Shown one piece after another: positions 18,514 to 27,448 of a stretch of 55,947 bases of DNA; position 1 is the first letter of the stretch, and each line of letters opens with the position of its first letter. A model generated the notes under the pieces. The model ran no database searches and was not told the DNA's origin. It saw nothing but the letters and a program-made list of their open reading frames with translations. Origin of the DNA: Flammeovirga pacifica. GTDB lineage: Bacteria; Bacteroidota; Bacteroidia; Cytophagales; Flammeovirgaceae. The stretch is taken from positions 3,601,746 through 3,657,692 of the forward strand of contig NZ_JRYR02000001.1 in NCBI RefSeq assembly GCF_000807855.2. Reading direction: 5' to 3'. A program made the translations under genes and the position numbers.

Positions 18514-18544
18514 CAAAGGTAGAACATTATTTTTTGATAACCAA
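18514..18544 (-). promoter_or_regulatory. Bacteroidota-type promoter of the rplM operon
   Basis: On the minus strand a TTG (-33) is followed after 20 nt by TACCTTTG, a perfect TAnnTTTG -7 box. It sits upstream of the structured leader. Confidence 0.82.
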
Positions 18545-18595
18545 CATTTTAGCGCTTATAAATGTCTAAACAATTCATAATTCAGGAATAAAAAT

Positions 18596-18625
18596 AAGGT
18601 GCTCTTCTTTGAAAAAGAACACCTT
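18596..18625 (-). terminator. Intrinsic terminator of the lipoprotein gene
   Basis: AAGGTG...CACCTT stem of about 12 bp including wobble pairs, followed by ATTTTTATT on the minus strand. It ends the gene at 18658. Confidence 0.82.
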
Positions 18626-18657
18626 ATAATTTAATAATGGTCGAACTCTGGTTGATT

Positions 18658-19500
18658 CTACTCGATATTAACTGTTTTTGACCAAGTGCCAAACATAGCG
18701 GTACCATCTGTTGTACAATTAATTGTAGCATCAAAATAATTATATGTTATATAGATGCGGAACTCCGATTGCGGGATATCTGAATCAATTTCAGGACGTC
18801 TTACGGTGTATGTTACGTTGAAATTATAAGTGTAATACCCGTTGATATCTTTTGTTAATGTATGCTGAGTTACCTCAAATGAGGTTCTGACTGAATGAGG
18901 TATAGACGTTAAACTATTGTCTATTACAGCGTCGAAAGAGGCATCTAAAACACTTGTACTAAATTTAATACCTGACTGTTTCGTTGGTAGATCAACACTA
19001 GTGGTTGTTCCATCAAAAGGTAAGACTGATTTCAATGTTCCGCTTAAAGTGAAAGTTGTATTTTCAGTAGCTGAAGAAGGAACATTAGAACTATCTATGT
19101 CTATCATAAATGGTTCATCAATTACTTTTATTTTTTGTTCTATGTTGGATGTTTTACCTCCATCATTATATGCAGTAAAACTAATAGTATAATCACCTTT
19201 ACTGTAAGGAGCCAGTTGATTATAATTTAGATATCCTTCATTTGCATTGAGTGTGGTATCTTGATTTTGAATACAATTTCCGTCTCCGGTAGCACTAACA
19301 TCACTAACAGGTAAATCGCTAGTTGTCTTAGCTAATACATTAAGTTGTATTCTTTGTAAAGGGTATACCTCTAATATATCTTGTTGATTTTCTATTGAGA
19401 TTGAAGGAGGATTATTAGGATTTTCATTGTCATTATTATTTCCACAACTGAATAATGATATTGATAAAAAACTTAATAGGATGAATGATAGATTTTTCAT
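18658..19500 (-). CDS. Lipoprotein with Ig-like beta-sandwich regions, function unknown
   Basis: A 280-aa lipoprotein. The signal peptide ends at lipobox LFSC (Cys19), followed by an Asn/Asp-rich linker. The mature region is beta-rich, with an apparent Ig/PKD-like unit at about 35-125 (DVSATGDGNC, then YTISFTAYNDGGKTSN) and a second beta domain to the end. I see no catalytic motif. It is monocistronic with its own terminator. Surface or periplasmic binding is possible but unsupported. Confidence 0.75.
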   Translation of the reverse strand: MKNLSFILLSFLSISLFSCGNNNDNENPNNPPSISIENQQDILEVYPLQRIQLNVLAKTTSDLPVSDVSATGDGNCIQNQDTTLNANEGYLNYNQLAPYSKGDYTISFTAYNDGGKTSNIEQKIKVIDEPFMIDIDSSNVPSSATENTTFTLSGTLKSVLPFDGTTTSVDLPTKQSGIKFSTSVLDASFDAVIDNSLTSIPHSVRTSFEVTQHTLTKDINGYYTYNFNVTYTVRRPEIDSDIPQSEFRIYITYNYFDATINCTTDGTAMFGTWSKTVNIE

Positions 19501-19634
19501 GATAGTATATTCTGTTTTTTTATTAAACGAGAATTTAAAATAGGAGTGTCACCTTATTTAAATTAATAACATATATTTAATATACTGATTTTATGATGTT
19601 TATTTAAGATGATATGGTATAATCAAAATAAAAA

Positions 19635-19662
19635 AAGCCAAGTCCATTGCTGAACTTGGCTT
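19635..19662 (-). terminator. Intrinsic terminator after glyA
   Basis: A 9-bp stem (AAGCCAAGT with its complement) with a ten-nt loop, followed on the minus strand by a long U-tract. Confidence 0.9.
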
Positions 19663-19699
19663 AACTATTTATCTGAAAGTATCAGATACTATATTTTCA

Positions 19700-20974
19700 T
19701 TACGCTTTGAATAATGGGAATTGACGCATCCATGCATTGATTTCTTCTTTCACATTTGCGATTTCAGCATCATTTTCATGGTTCATCAATACACGATCGA
19801 TGAAGTCAACGATTTTACCCATATCTGCTTCTTTTAAACCACGAGTGGTTACAGCTGCAGTACCAACACGCATACCAGAAGTAACAAATGGAGATTTGTC
19901 GTCGAATGGTACCATGTTTTTATTGATTGTAATATCTGCTTTGATTAAAGTGTTCTCAGCAATTTTACCTGTCAAGTTTTTCGAACGAAGGTCGATTAAC
20001 ATCATGTGGTTATCTGTACCACCTGAAATAATTTTATAACCTTTTGCCAAGAAGTGTTTTGCCATTTCTTGAGCATTTTTCTGAACTTGAGTAGTGTAAG
20101 CATCGTACTCTGGAGTTAAAGCTTCACCAAAAGCAATTGCTTTAGCAGCAATAACGTGCTCTAAAGGACCACCTTGAGTTCCTGGGAATACACCTGAGTC
20201 TAATAAAGAAGACATCATACGTGTTTTACCTTTTGGAGTTTTCAATCCCCATGGGTTTTCAAAGTCTTCGCCCATCATAATAACACCACCTCTTGGTCCA
20301 CGAAGAGTTTTGTGAGTTGTTGTCGTTACGATATGACAATGCTTGATAGGATCATCTAGTTTACCTTTAGCAATTAATCCAGAAGGATGAGAAATATCGG
20401 CCATTAATAAAGCACCAATTTCATCTGCTACAGCACGAAGTTTTTTGTAATCCCACTCACGAGAGTAAGCAGAAGCACCGGCAATAATTAGTTGAGGCTT
20501 TTCTTTACGAGCAGTTTCAACTACTTTATCGAAATCGATAAGGCCAGTTTCTTGTTCTACACCATAGAATGTAGGTTTGTAAAGTTTACCTGAGAAGTTT
20601 ACAGGAGAACCGTGAGTTAAGTGACCACCATGCGACAAGTCAAAACCTAAGATTTTATCACCTGGCTTTAAAACAGCTAGCATAACAGCTGCGTTTGCTT
20701 GTGCACCAGAGTGAGGCTGAACATTAGCCCATGCCGCACCGAATAGTTCTTTTAGGCGTTCGATAGCAAGGTTTTCTACCTCATCAACTACTTCACAACC
20801 CCCGTAATAACGTTTACCTGGTAGGCCTTCAGCGTATTTGTTAGTTAATACACTACCCATGGCTGCCATCACTTGTTCTGAGGCGAAGTTTTCTGAAGCA
20901 ATCAATTCGATGCCAGAAATTTGTCTTTCTTTTTCGCGATCTATAAGATCAAAGATGATATCATCTCTTTTCAT
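19700..20974 (-). CDS. glyA: Serine hydroxymethyltransferase
   Basis: PLP enzyme interconverting serine and glycine with tetrahydrofolate, supplying one-carbon units; 424 aa. The PLP lysine is Lys222 in the diagnostic [14 protein letters not shown] segment. Other landmarks are [12 protein letters not shown] near 21, [14 protein letters not shown] near 54 and [14 protein letters not shown] near 191. It is monocistronic, with a strong promoter candidate and a terminator. Full length, with no unusual substitution noticed. Confidence 0.98.
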   Translation of the reverse strand: MKRDDIIFDLIDREKERQISGIELIASENFASEQVMAAMGSVLTNKYAEGLPGKRYYGGCEVVDEVENLAIERLKELFGAAWANVQPHSGAQANAAVMLAVLKPGDKILGFDLSHGGHLTHGSPVNFSGKLYKPTFYGVEQETGLIDFDKVVETARKEKPQLIIAGASAYSREWDYKKLRAVADEIGALLMADISHPSGLIAKGKLDDPIKHCHIVTTTTHKTLRGPRGGVIMMGEDFENPWGLKTPKGKTRMMSSLLDSGVFPGTQGGPLEHVIAAKAIAFGEALTPEYDAYTTQVQKNAQEMAKHFLAKGYKIISGGTDNHMMLIDLRSKNLTGKIAENTLIKADITINKNMVPFDDKSPFVTSGMRVGTAAVTTRGLKEADMGKIVDFIDRVLMNHENDAEIANVKEEINAWMRQFPLFKA

Positions 20975-21047
20975 GGTTGGAATAGGGTTTGTTCTTTAGT
21001 TGATACTCTCTATTGACATCAATAGGAGGTTGTACCTTTTTGAAGTG

Positions 21048-21074
21048 CAAAAGTACAAATTTTAAAATATTCAA
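21048..21074 (-). promoter_or_regulatory. Promoter candidate for glyA
   Basis: The minus strand carries TACTTTTG (perfect TAnnTTTG) about 75 nt upstream of the start codon, with a TTG 16 nt further up. The spacing is slightly short. The leader also contains a small CTATTGA/TCAATAG palindrome at 21010-21025. Confidence 0.6.
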
Positions 21075-21157
21075 TAACGATATTTATTAAAAAAGATCTT
21101 ATTGTATGAATATTTTATAATTTTAATAACTCCAGCACTCTTTTTTAACGTAAAAAA

Positions 21158-21189
21158 AATAGCCATGACGGGTGAGGTCGATGGCTATT
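21158..21189 (-). terminator. Intrinsic terminator after the Crp/Fnr gene
   Basis: AATAGCCAT pairs with ATGGCTATT and is followed on the minus strand by eight U residues. It ends the regulator gene at 21222. Confidence 0.88.
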
Positions 21190-21221
21190 CAAAATATCTT
21201 TTGACATCTAAAGAAGTAGAT

Positions 21222-21908
21222 TTAGTCGTATAAATGACTAATTTTTACTAATCCATCAGGATTAATGATTTTAATACTTCTTTTGTTGATTTCAATCAAT
21301 TTTTCGTGCTTAAACTCCGAAATGATTCTAATCGCTGTTTCCTTTACAGTTCCGACAAGGCCAGCCAAGTCTTCTCTTGTAAGTGTAATTTGTTCTTTAT
21401 CCTCAAAAGCTTTATCCAAAAGTAATAGTGCTTCTGCAATTCTTCCTCTCACAGGTTTATAGGCAATATCTGTCAATTTTGACTCGGCATTGTCGATAAC
21501 TTCACACAGTAAATGGACGATCTGTTGGTAAAAAGCTACATTTTCATGAAGTAGCTCCATAAAGATAGCTTTGGGAATTAGACAAATTGATGAATCTTCG
21601 ATAGCTATGGCTGAAGCTCTGTAGCGGCCACCTTTGATTAAGGATTTATACCCTACGAAATCGCCAGGTTTGGCGATTCTTAAAATTTGCTCCTTACCAT
21701 TACTCCCTAGTTTAGTTACCTTCACTAATCCTTCACTAATGCAAAAGACACCGGTAGGAACGGACTCTTCCTGAAAGATCGGTTGTCCTTTCTTAAAAAA
21801 GTGACAAGTGTGTAACTGAACTTTCTCTAATTGTTCAGGAGTAAGACAAGAAAACAAAGATTGGCTTCCCTTAGCTTTGAGTGCACAAGAAGGTTGTACC
21901 AATTTCAT
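21222..21908 (-). CDS. Crp/Fnr family transcriptional regulator
   Basis: A 228-aa regulator. The N-terminal cyclic-nucleotide-binding-like beta roll (about 20-130) contains VFCISEGLVKVTK and RIAKPGDFVGY. A dimerisation helix follows (135-160), then a C-terminal winged helix-turn-helix (about 165-215, ITLTREDLAGLVGTVKETAIRIISEF). Cysteines occur near the N-terminus (Cys8, Cys20, Cys35), but spacing does not prove an FeS cluster. The effector is unknown. Its 5' leader carries a terminator hairpin and a 20-nt self-complementary pair (see the leader entry), so its own expression is probably controlled by RNA structure. Confidence 0.93.
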   Translation of the reverse strand: MKLVQPSCALKAKGSQSLFSCLTPEQLEKVQLHTCHFFKKGQPIFQEESVPTGVFCISEGLVKVTKLGSNGKEQILRIAKPGDFVGYKSLIKGGRYRASAIAIEDSSICLIPKAIFMELLHENVAFYQQIVHLLCEVIDNAESKLTDIAYKPVRGRIAEALLLLDKAFEDKEQITLTREDLAGLVGTVKETAIRIISEFKHEKLIEINKRSIKIINPDGLVKISHLYD

Positions 21909-21925
21909 CTTTTAAAATTGTAAGT

Positions 21926-22082
21926 GGATAATTCTGATAAAAGCGTGACTAATTTAAGATAACTATTAGAACTTTTCCAAAAAAAGATGATATTAGTTAC
22001 TTTTTTGATAAAAAAAACACAGCCAAGTGTGAAAATCACTCTCGACTGTGCGCTTTTATCAGAATTATCCGTTGCAAATGTA
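21926..22082 (-). promoter_or_regulatory. Crp/Fnr gene promoter with leader attenuator and long-range 20-bp pairing
   Basis: On the minus strand a perfect -7 box TACATTTG (22075-22082) is followed within 5 nt by GGATAATTCTGATAAAAGCG (22051-22070). Next comes a roughly 14-bp hairpin with eight U residues (22050 to 22010), which is a textbook intrinsic terminator. The exact complement of the 20-mer occurs further down the same leader (21926-21945), ending 17 nt before the regulator start codon. Thus a transcript either ends after about 60 nt or continues and can fold its 5' end onto its ribosome-binding region. No clear TTG sits at the ideal distance (one is 26 nt away). Confidence 0.7.
22010..22050 (-). 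terminator. Terminator hairpin inside the Crp/Fnr leader
   Basis: CACAG...CTGTG outer stem, with about 13 of 14 positions paired including wobbles, a short AU loop, and eight U residues on the minus strand. No gene ends upstream of it on that strand, so it acts in a leader or ends a small RNA of about 60 nt. Confidence 0.8.
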
Positions 22083-22172
22083 TTTCTATTTTGTAAAATT
22101 GTGTATGACAAAAGTTCTCCTCAATAATGAGAGAAGTCACTATTCGCATTGCTTTATTAACGATTCATTACT

Positions 22173-25100
22173 ATGCACTACAAAAAACTTTTTTTTGCAT
22201 TATTATTTAATGCAACTGCACTACTATTATTTGGAAATTCCACGCTTTCTCCAAGTGAATATTTCTATCATTTTGGAGAAAAAAGCGATTGGGTCGAAAA
22301 GTTTTTTTCATCAGGAACCCTTTCTGAAGGAGGGTATCAGTTTAAAGATGATTCGACATTACAATTAATTTCTGAAGGAGGAAGTGGTAAAAGGGAAATA
22401 CAATTTATTAGAGCTATACCTTATAAGTATGCACCTTCGGAAGATACTTTGATGTGGTCTTTGGCAATTAAAAATGATTTTGAAGTTTCTTCTACTCTAC
22501 AAAAAACAAATTATTCGACTTTGCTTCTTTCAAGCTCTCTTCAAATTTCTTTTGGGAGAAGGTTAAATGTTGTTCATCAAGAAATCTCTCTTTTAGAAAA
22601 GGATATTGAGTGGAACTACAAAGATTGGAATCACATTTTAGTTTATCATGTGAATCAAAATTGGTGGATTGAAGTTAACAATCAGAAAGTAGCTTCGTTT
22701 ACACTTCGAATCTCGGATGATGAAATCCTGTCTGGTATTTCATCCACCTTTACTGCCTCGAGTAGGTCAGATGCCTTTTTTTATAAACACTTTACCTTTC
22801 AGAAAAAGATAAAACAAAAAGATGTGTTTCCTCCTTATGTCGAGGGGATTTCATTTATAAATGATGCATCTATTCAAATTAAATTTAATGAAGAAATACA
22901 GCTGGATTGTGGTGAAACATCACTTTTTGAACTTCAAGGGAATACTATAGAAAGCGTATTGTTTATTGATTCAACTAGTTTAGAATTACAATTGTCAGAA
23001 GTGTTACAACAAAATGCTGTCGTAAAATTGTCTTTTGATTATATATGTGACAATGAAAAAAATATCTTATTAGAATATCAAATAGATACTTTTTATACCG
23101 ATACACAACCACCTAAACTATTGTCCTATGAAATAGTCAATCCATTCACCCTAAAACTATTTTTTTCGGAAGAAATTTTCTTAGACTCCTCTTTTAATTC
23201 TTTTTATCAGAATGATATTACAATTGAATCTTCTCATCAATCAATTAATGATACCACCTTACTGCTTTATTTTGAAGCACCTTTTCCAGAAAATAAAAAT
23301 ATTAACTTCTCAGTTTCGTCACTGAAGGATACCTTTGAAAATAGTTTGAATACTACTTTTTTAATTCATTTTGATACTCAGAAACCAAGAGTGGTAGCCC
23401 ATTATTTTATCCCTCCTAATTTGTTTAAAATAACATTTTCGGAACAGATGGAAGATAGTGTACTTCTTGATGAATTTAATTATCATATTGATAATAGATA
23501 TGTAACTAAAGTAGAAAGTAATATTAATAATGAGGTGGTGTTAGCACTAGATACATCTTTGTTAGAAGATAGTAAAAGTTATAAACTACAAGTGAGGCAC
23601 CTTCAGGATCTAAAGGGTAATTTGATAAAAAACCGTTATTTATCTTTTGTATTCGATACCATTCCTCCTAATATAAGCCACTTTGAAACTCATGACACAG
23701 GTACTCATGTTGTTTTTACTGAGCCGATTTCTTCTATAGATTCTTTAAAAGTAAACCATCAAAAAGTGGAAATAGCTTGGGAAGGATGCTCTAAAAATAT
23801 TTATTCTCTTCCTTTATTATACGGAGATAATGTGACGTTTTATGGTCTGCTGGATAATCAAAACATCGAATCAACAATTGTAGAACATGTGGTTTACTTT
23901 TCTAATGATTCCTCTGTTTTTATACCCTTTGATGAAATTTATCATCAACTATCAATTCTTGATGAATATCATATCCAACTATCTTTTGAAGAGAATATTC
24001 AAGATATATTTTTTGATGAAAATAGTGGAATTGCTCACTATCAAGTGAAAGGTAAAGAGGTGTTTGTTACCCTCAGTCAAGCAATAGAAGAAAGTCAATC
24101 CTATGAAATTTTGATCAATCAAGTAGAGCTTTGTGGTGGTAACCTATTAACTTCTTCTTCCATAACTTATCAATTAGATCGATCTCCTCCTTATTTAATG
24201 CGTCTAGAAACGATGGACCGAAGACATATTCGTCTTCAGTACTCTGAAAAATTATCTGAACGTTCTGTTATTAATGAACGGTTTTCTATTGAAAATTATA
24301 CTATAATTCAAGTGGAGTTAAAAGGAGATGAGGTGGTATTGGTTTTGGAGCAAGAATTGGAGTTTAATCAAGAAAATATTTTGAAAGTGCAGGCAGGTTT
24401 AGAAGATGCTTCATTGAATAAGATGAACGAGCATCAGTTTCTATTTTTCACACCTGATTTACCTTTATCACATCATCTTGTTTTAAATGAAATAATGATT
24501 GATCCTACCCCTAGTTATGGGAGTCCAGTCGCTGAATATATCGAACTTTATAATTCCTCTAAAGATAGTATCTCTCTTTGGGGTGGCTATTTGATTTTTC
24601 AAGAGGAAGTCGTGTCATTACCTTCAATACAATTACCACCTGATTCATATGCAATTGTAGTAAATGCAGAAGACGCTTTTCTTTTTGATGATTCTCTACA
24701 TCTTATTAAAATCGATAAGTTACCAACACTACATAATAATAAAGGTAGTCTACAACTCTATTTTGATGAGCAATTATACGACGAGGTCCAGTACCCTTTT
24801 ATTAATAATGAAAATATTCACTTCAAAGGAGGTTATTCATTAGAAAGAGTGGACCCCACGTTCTTTTGTGATTATAATAGAAATTGGAAAAGTTGTCAAC
24901 ACCTTTCTGGAAACACATTAGGTAGGGAAAATAGTATTTTTGCATTTTTAGAAGATACTAAACCACCTGAAATTAAAGAAATTACGTGGGTAAGTAGTAG
25001 GTCTATACAAGTAGTATTTGATGAAGTGATAAGAGGTGATTCTGTGAATAATACAACGAATTACTCTCTTTTAAATGTTGATAACTCTGTGAATAACCTC

Positions 25101-26852
25101 GAATTTGTTGATAACTACACTCTGATCATCAGCTTTGAAAAGGATTTACCTACCGGAATGTTGATATTTTTAACTGTTGATAACTTTGTTGATTGTTTTA
25201 GCAACTTTCAATTTTACTATCAAAAACCCTTTGTATTGCCTCAAAAAGTCGAATATCAACAAATGTTAGTAAGTGAGTTGATGATTGATCATTCACCAAA
25301 GGTGAAAATGCCTGAAACAGAGTATATAGAAATACATAACAATTCGATGTACTACCTATTGCTCTCTGAGTGCATAATGTTATTGAACAACGATACTATT
25401 CAGTTGCCTAATAATTGTATTATTCCGGGAGGTTATGCTGTCTTATGTGATGAAAATGAGGTAGATAAGTTTCTCGGTGACAAAAATGTAGTGGGTTTAC
25501 CTCATTGGAAGAGTTTAAATAATACCTCTGGAGATCTACGCATTTTAAACAAGGATTTAGGATTGGTAGATGAGGTGTTTTATCACAAAGACTATCATAA
25601 TGACGCCGAAAAGAAAAATGGAGGATGGTCGTTAGAGCGTATTGATATATCCAATGATTGTTTTGAAGGAGTGAATTGGACAAGTTCTATTAGTAATAAT
25701 GGAGGGACAGCAGGTGAAAAAAATTCCGTAAGTGCCAATATTATTGATCAACAACCACCATTATTAGAAAAGGTATATGCCATAAATGATACGCTTTTAT
25801 TTATTTTTGATGAGGTTATTTCAGAGAGAAAATCAAATAAAATTAGAGTTGAAACCCCAGCATTTATTTTGGAACAAAAAGACTTTGTTTTTGATGGACA
25901 TCAATTAATAAGTGTGATAAAAAGTGATGAGGAGTTAGATCATATTAATATAGAACAAGCCACAGATTGTTTTGGAAATGCGATGAGTCAGACGGCAGAA
26001 GTCATTCAAATTTCATCAGAAAACCCATCCTTATTTTTATCAGAAATACTTTTTGATCCGAGTGTTTTAAATACTGACTTTGTGGAATTGTACAATGCTG
26101 CAGATGTACCTGTTTTATTAAACGATTGGTGGCTTTCCAATGGAGAAGAATACCATCAAATCGTTTCTGATGATGATATTTTGTGGGTAAATCCACATTC
26201 TTGGATTGTCTTATCAGATGAAAAAGTGCTTTTAATGAGTAATTATAATGACATAGATGAAAAAAATATCATCGAAATGAAATTACCATCATTACCTAAT
26301 GCAGGAGGTAGTCTTAGTTTATGGAAAGGAAATCAGTTGATAGAGGAAATGACTTATGGAGAACATCAGCATCAAAGTTACCTTAGAGATACGGAGGATG
26401 TCTCTTTAGAAAGAATATCTTATCAAGAGGCGTCAGATGAAAACACTAATTGGGCTTCTGCGACAAGCAATGTGGGGTATGCAACGCCAACAAAAAGAAA
26501 TTCAAGGTTTGAAAATACCAATGTACATGAGATGTCTTTAGGTGGTTTATCTATAAATAAGAGATTGATTACACCCAATGAAGATGGAATTGATGACTAT
26601 CTGATAGTAAAAAATGTATCTGAACAGATGGTTCGAATTTTTAGAATGGACGTTTATAGTTTGTCTGGAAAGAAAATAAAAGAACTTGTTCAAAATTATA
26701 CACTTTCGTCAGGAGGAACAGTAAAATGGGACGGAACAACAGATAGTCGAGAGAGAATGTATGGACAATTTATTTTATATATTCATCTTGAAAATCAGAG
26801 GAATATAGTAGAGACTTATTCACAAGTGGTGAGTATAGCACCTTGGAATTGA
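22173..26852 (+). CDS. Large secreted protein with Ig-like repeats and three lamin-tail domains
   Basis: A 1559-aa protein with a signal peptide (about 1-20), a concanavalin-like N-terminal region, and a series of SbsA/Ig-like beta units (about 215-765) that each open with a phrase such as PPYVEGISFIND. Three lamin-tail domains begin near residues 769 (LVLNEIMIDPTP), 1030 (MLVSELMIDHSP) and 1287 (LFLSEILFDPSV). The C-terminus (about 1465-1559, TPNEDGIDDYL...VKWDGTTD) is a FlgD/CHU_C-like module common on type IX-secreted gliding proteins. It is probably a cell-surface adhesin or matrix protein. No enzyme domain is seen. It is transcribed divergently from the Crp/Fnr gene. Confidence 0.85.
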   Translation: MHYKKLFFALLFNATALLLFGNSTLSPSEYFYHFGEKSDWVEKFFSSGTLSEGGYQFKDDSTLQLISEGGSGKREIQFIRAIPYKYAPSEDTLMWSLAIKNDFEVSSTLQKTNYSTLLLSSSLQISFGRRLNVVHQEISLLEKDIEWNYKDWNHILVYHVNQNWWIEVNNQKVASFTLRISDDEILSGISSTFTASSRSDAFFYKHFTFQKKIKQKDVFPPYVEGISFINDASIQIKFNEEIQLDCGETSLFELQGNTIESVLFIDSTSLELQLSEVLQQNAVVKLSFDYICDNEKNILLEYQIDTFYTDTQPPKLLSYEIVNPFTLKLFFSEEIFLDSSFNSFYQNDITIESSHQSINDTTLLLYFEAPFPENKNINFSVSSLKDTFENSLNTTFLIHFDTQKPRVVAHYFIPPNLFKITFSEQMEDSVLLDEFNYHIDNRYVTKVESNINNEVVLALDTSLLEDSKSYKLQVRHLQDLKGNLIKNRYLSFVFDTIPPNISHFETHDTGTHVVFTEPISSIDSLKVNHQKVEIAWEGCSKNIYSLPLLYGDNVTFYGLLDNQNIESTIVEHVVYFSNDSSVFIPFDEIYHQLSILDEYHIQLSFEENIQDIFFDENSGIAHYQVKGKEVFVTLSQAIEESQSYEILINQVELCGGNLLTSSSITYQLDRSPPYLMRLETMDRRHIRLQYSEKLSERSVINERFSIENYTIIQVELKGDEVVLVLEQELEFNQENILKVQAGLEDASLNKMNEHQFLFFTPDLPLSHHLVLNEIMIDPTPSYGSPVAEYIELYNSSKDSISLWGGYLIFQEEVVSLPSIQLPPDSYAIVVNAEDAFLFDDSLHLIKIDKLPTLHNNKGSLQLYFDEQLYDEVQYPFINNENIHFKGGYSLERVDPTFFCDYNRNWKSCQHLSGNTLGRENSIFAFLEDTKPPEIKEITWVSSRSIQVVFDEVIRGDSVNNTTNYSLLNVDNSVNNLEFVDNYTLIISFEKDLPTGMLIFLTVDNFVDCFSNFQFYYQKPFVLPQKVEYQQMLVSELMIDHSPKVKMPETEYIEIHNNSMYYLLLSECIMLLNNDTIQLPNNCIIPGGYAVLCDENEVDKFLGDKNVVGLPHWKSLNNTSGDLRILNKDLGLVDEVFYHKDYHNDAEKKNGGWSLERIDISNDCFEGVNWTSSISNNGGTAGEKNSVSANIIDQQPPLLEKVYAINDTLLFIFDEVISERKSNKIRVETPAFILEQKDFVFDGHQLISVIKSDEELDHINIEQATDCFGNAMSQTAEVIQISSENPSLFLSEILFDPSVLNTDFVELYNAADVPVLLNDWWLSNGEEYHQIVSDDDILWVNPHSWIVLSDEKVLLMSNYNDIDEKNIIEMKLPSLPNAGGSLSLWKGNQLIEEMTYGEHQHQSYLRDTEDVSLERISYQEASDENTNWASATSNVGYATPTKRNSRFENTNVHEMSLGGLSINKRLITPNEDGIDDYLIVKNVSEQMVRIFRMDVYSLSGKKIKELVQNYTLSSGGTVKWDGTTDSRERMYGQFILYIHLENQRNIVETYSQVVSIAPWN

Positions 26853-26912
26853 GTTAATTGCCTCTATTTTGATGAATATTTATAGTTGTTACAGAATAAG
26901 TCACAAGATATT

Positions 26913-26943
26913 TTGTATCAATAGCTTAATTATACTACTTTTG
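26913..26943 (+). promoter_or_regulatory. Bacteroidota-type promoter of rpmE2
   Basis: TTG at 26913-26915, a 20-nt spacer, then TACTTTTG at 26936-26943. This is a perfect match to the phylum consensus, 46 nt upstream of the L31 start codon. Confidence 0.85.
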
Positions 26944-26989
26944 CATTTCGATTTGGGATTACAGAAAAAGTAAAAAAAATAATATTAAG

Positions 26990-27232
26990 ATGAAACAAGA
27001 CATTCATCCGGATTTCAGAACAGTGGTATTTCACGATCTGACTTCTAACGAAAAATTCCTTATTGGATCTACAGTTGCAACAACTGAGACTATTGAGCAC
27101 GAAGGTGAAACTTATCCTTTATTCAAAGTCGAGATTTCTTCAGCTTCTCACCCGTTCTACACTGGTAAGAAAGCAGCTATCTCTGCAGCTGGACGTGTTG
27201 ACAAGTTCAACAAAAGATACGGTAAAAAATAA
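26990..27232 (+). CDS. rpmE2: 50S ribosomal protein L31, type B (zinc-free)
   Basis: An 80-aa bL31 of the type B class. It opens [19 protein letters not shown] and lacks the zinc-binding cysteines of the C+ paralog. [20 protein letters not shown] is the usual C-terminal segment. Type B forms replace the zinc form under zinc limitation in many bacteria, but in Bacteroidota it is often the only L31, so no zinc regulation is inferred. It is monocistronic with its own promoter and terminator. Confidence 0.96.
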   Translation: MKQDIHPDFRTVVFHDLTSNEKFLIGSTVATTETIEHEGETYPLFKVEISSASHPFYTGKKAAISAAGRVDKFNKRYGKK

Positions 27233-27248
27233 TTTTATTTTTCTGTAC

Positions 27249-27285
27249 AAAAAGCCATGGTTTCTTCATGAAATCATGGCTTTTT
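27249..27285 (+). terminator. Intrinsic terminator after rpmE2
   Basis: A roughly 15-bp stem with one wobble pair (AAAAAGCCATGGTTTC with GAAATCATGGCTTTTT) and a U-tract. Confidence 0.92.
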
Positions 27286-27448
27286 TTGTTTATCAGAATT
27301 AAGAGTGCATTTTTGTGTAAGTCTAAATTATTCGAAATTTTTTTGGCTTAAACAAGAATGTTATACTAAGCGTCCGTGTAACAAATTTTTTAATTGTGCG
27401 TTTTCAGGGCAAGTATCCCAACTTGTTCTATCATTATCTCTATTGATC

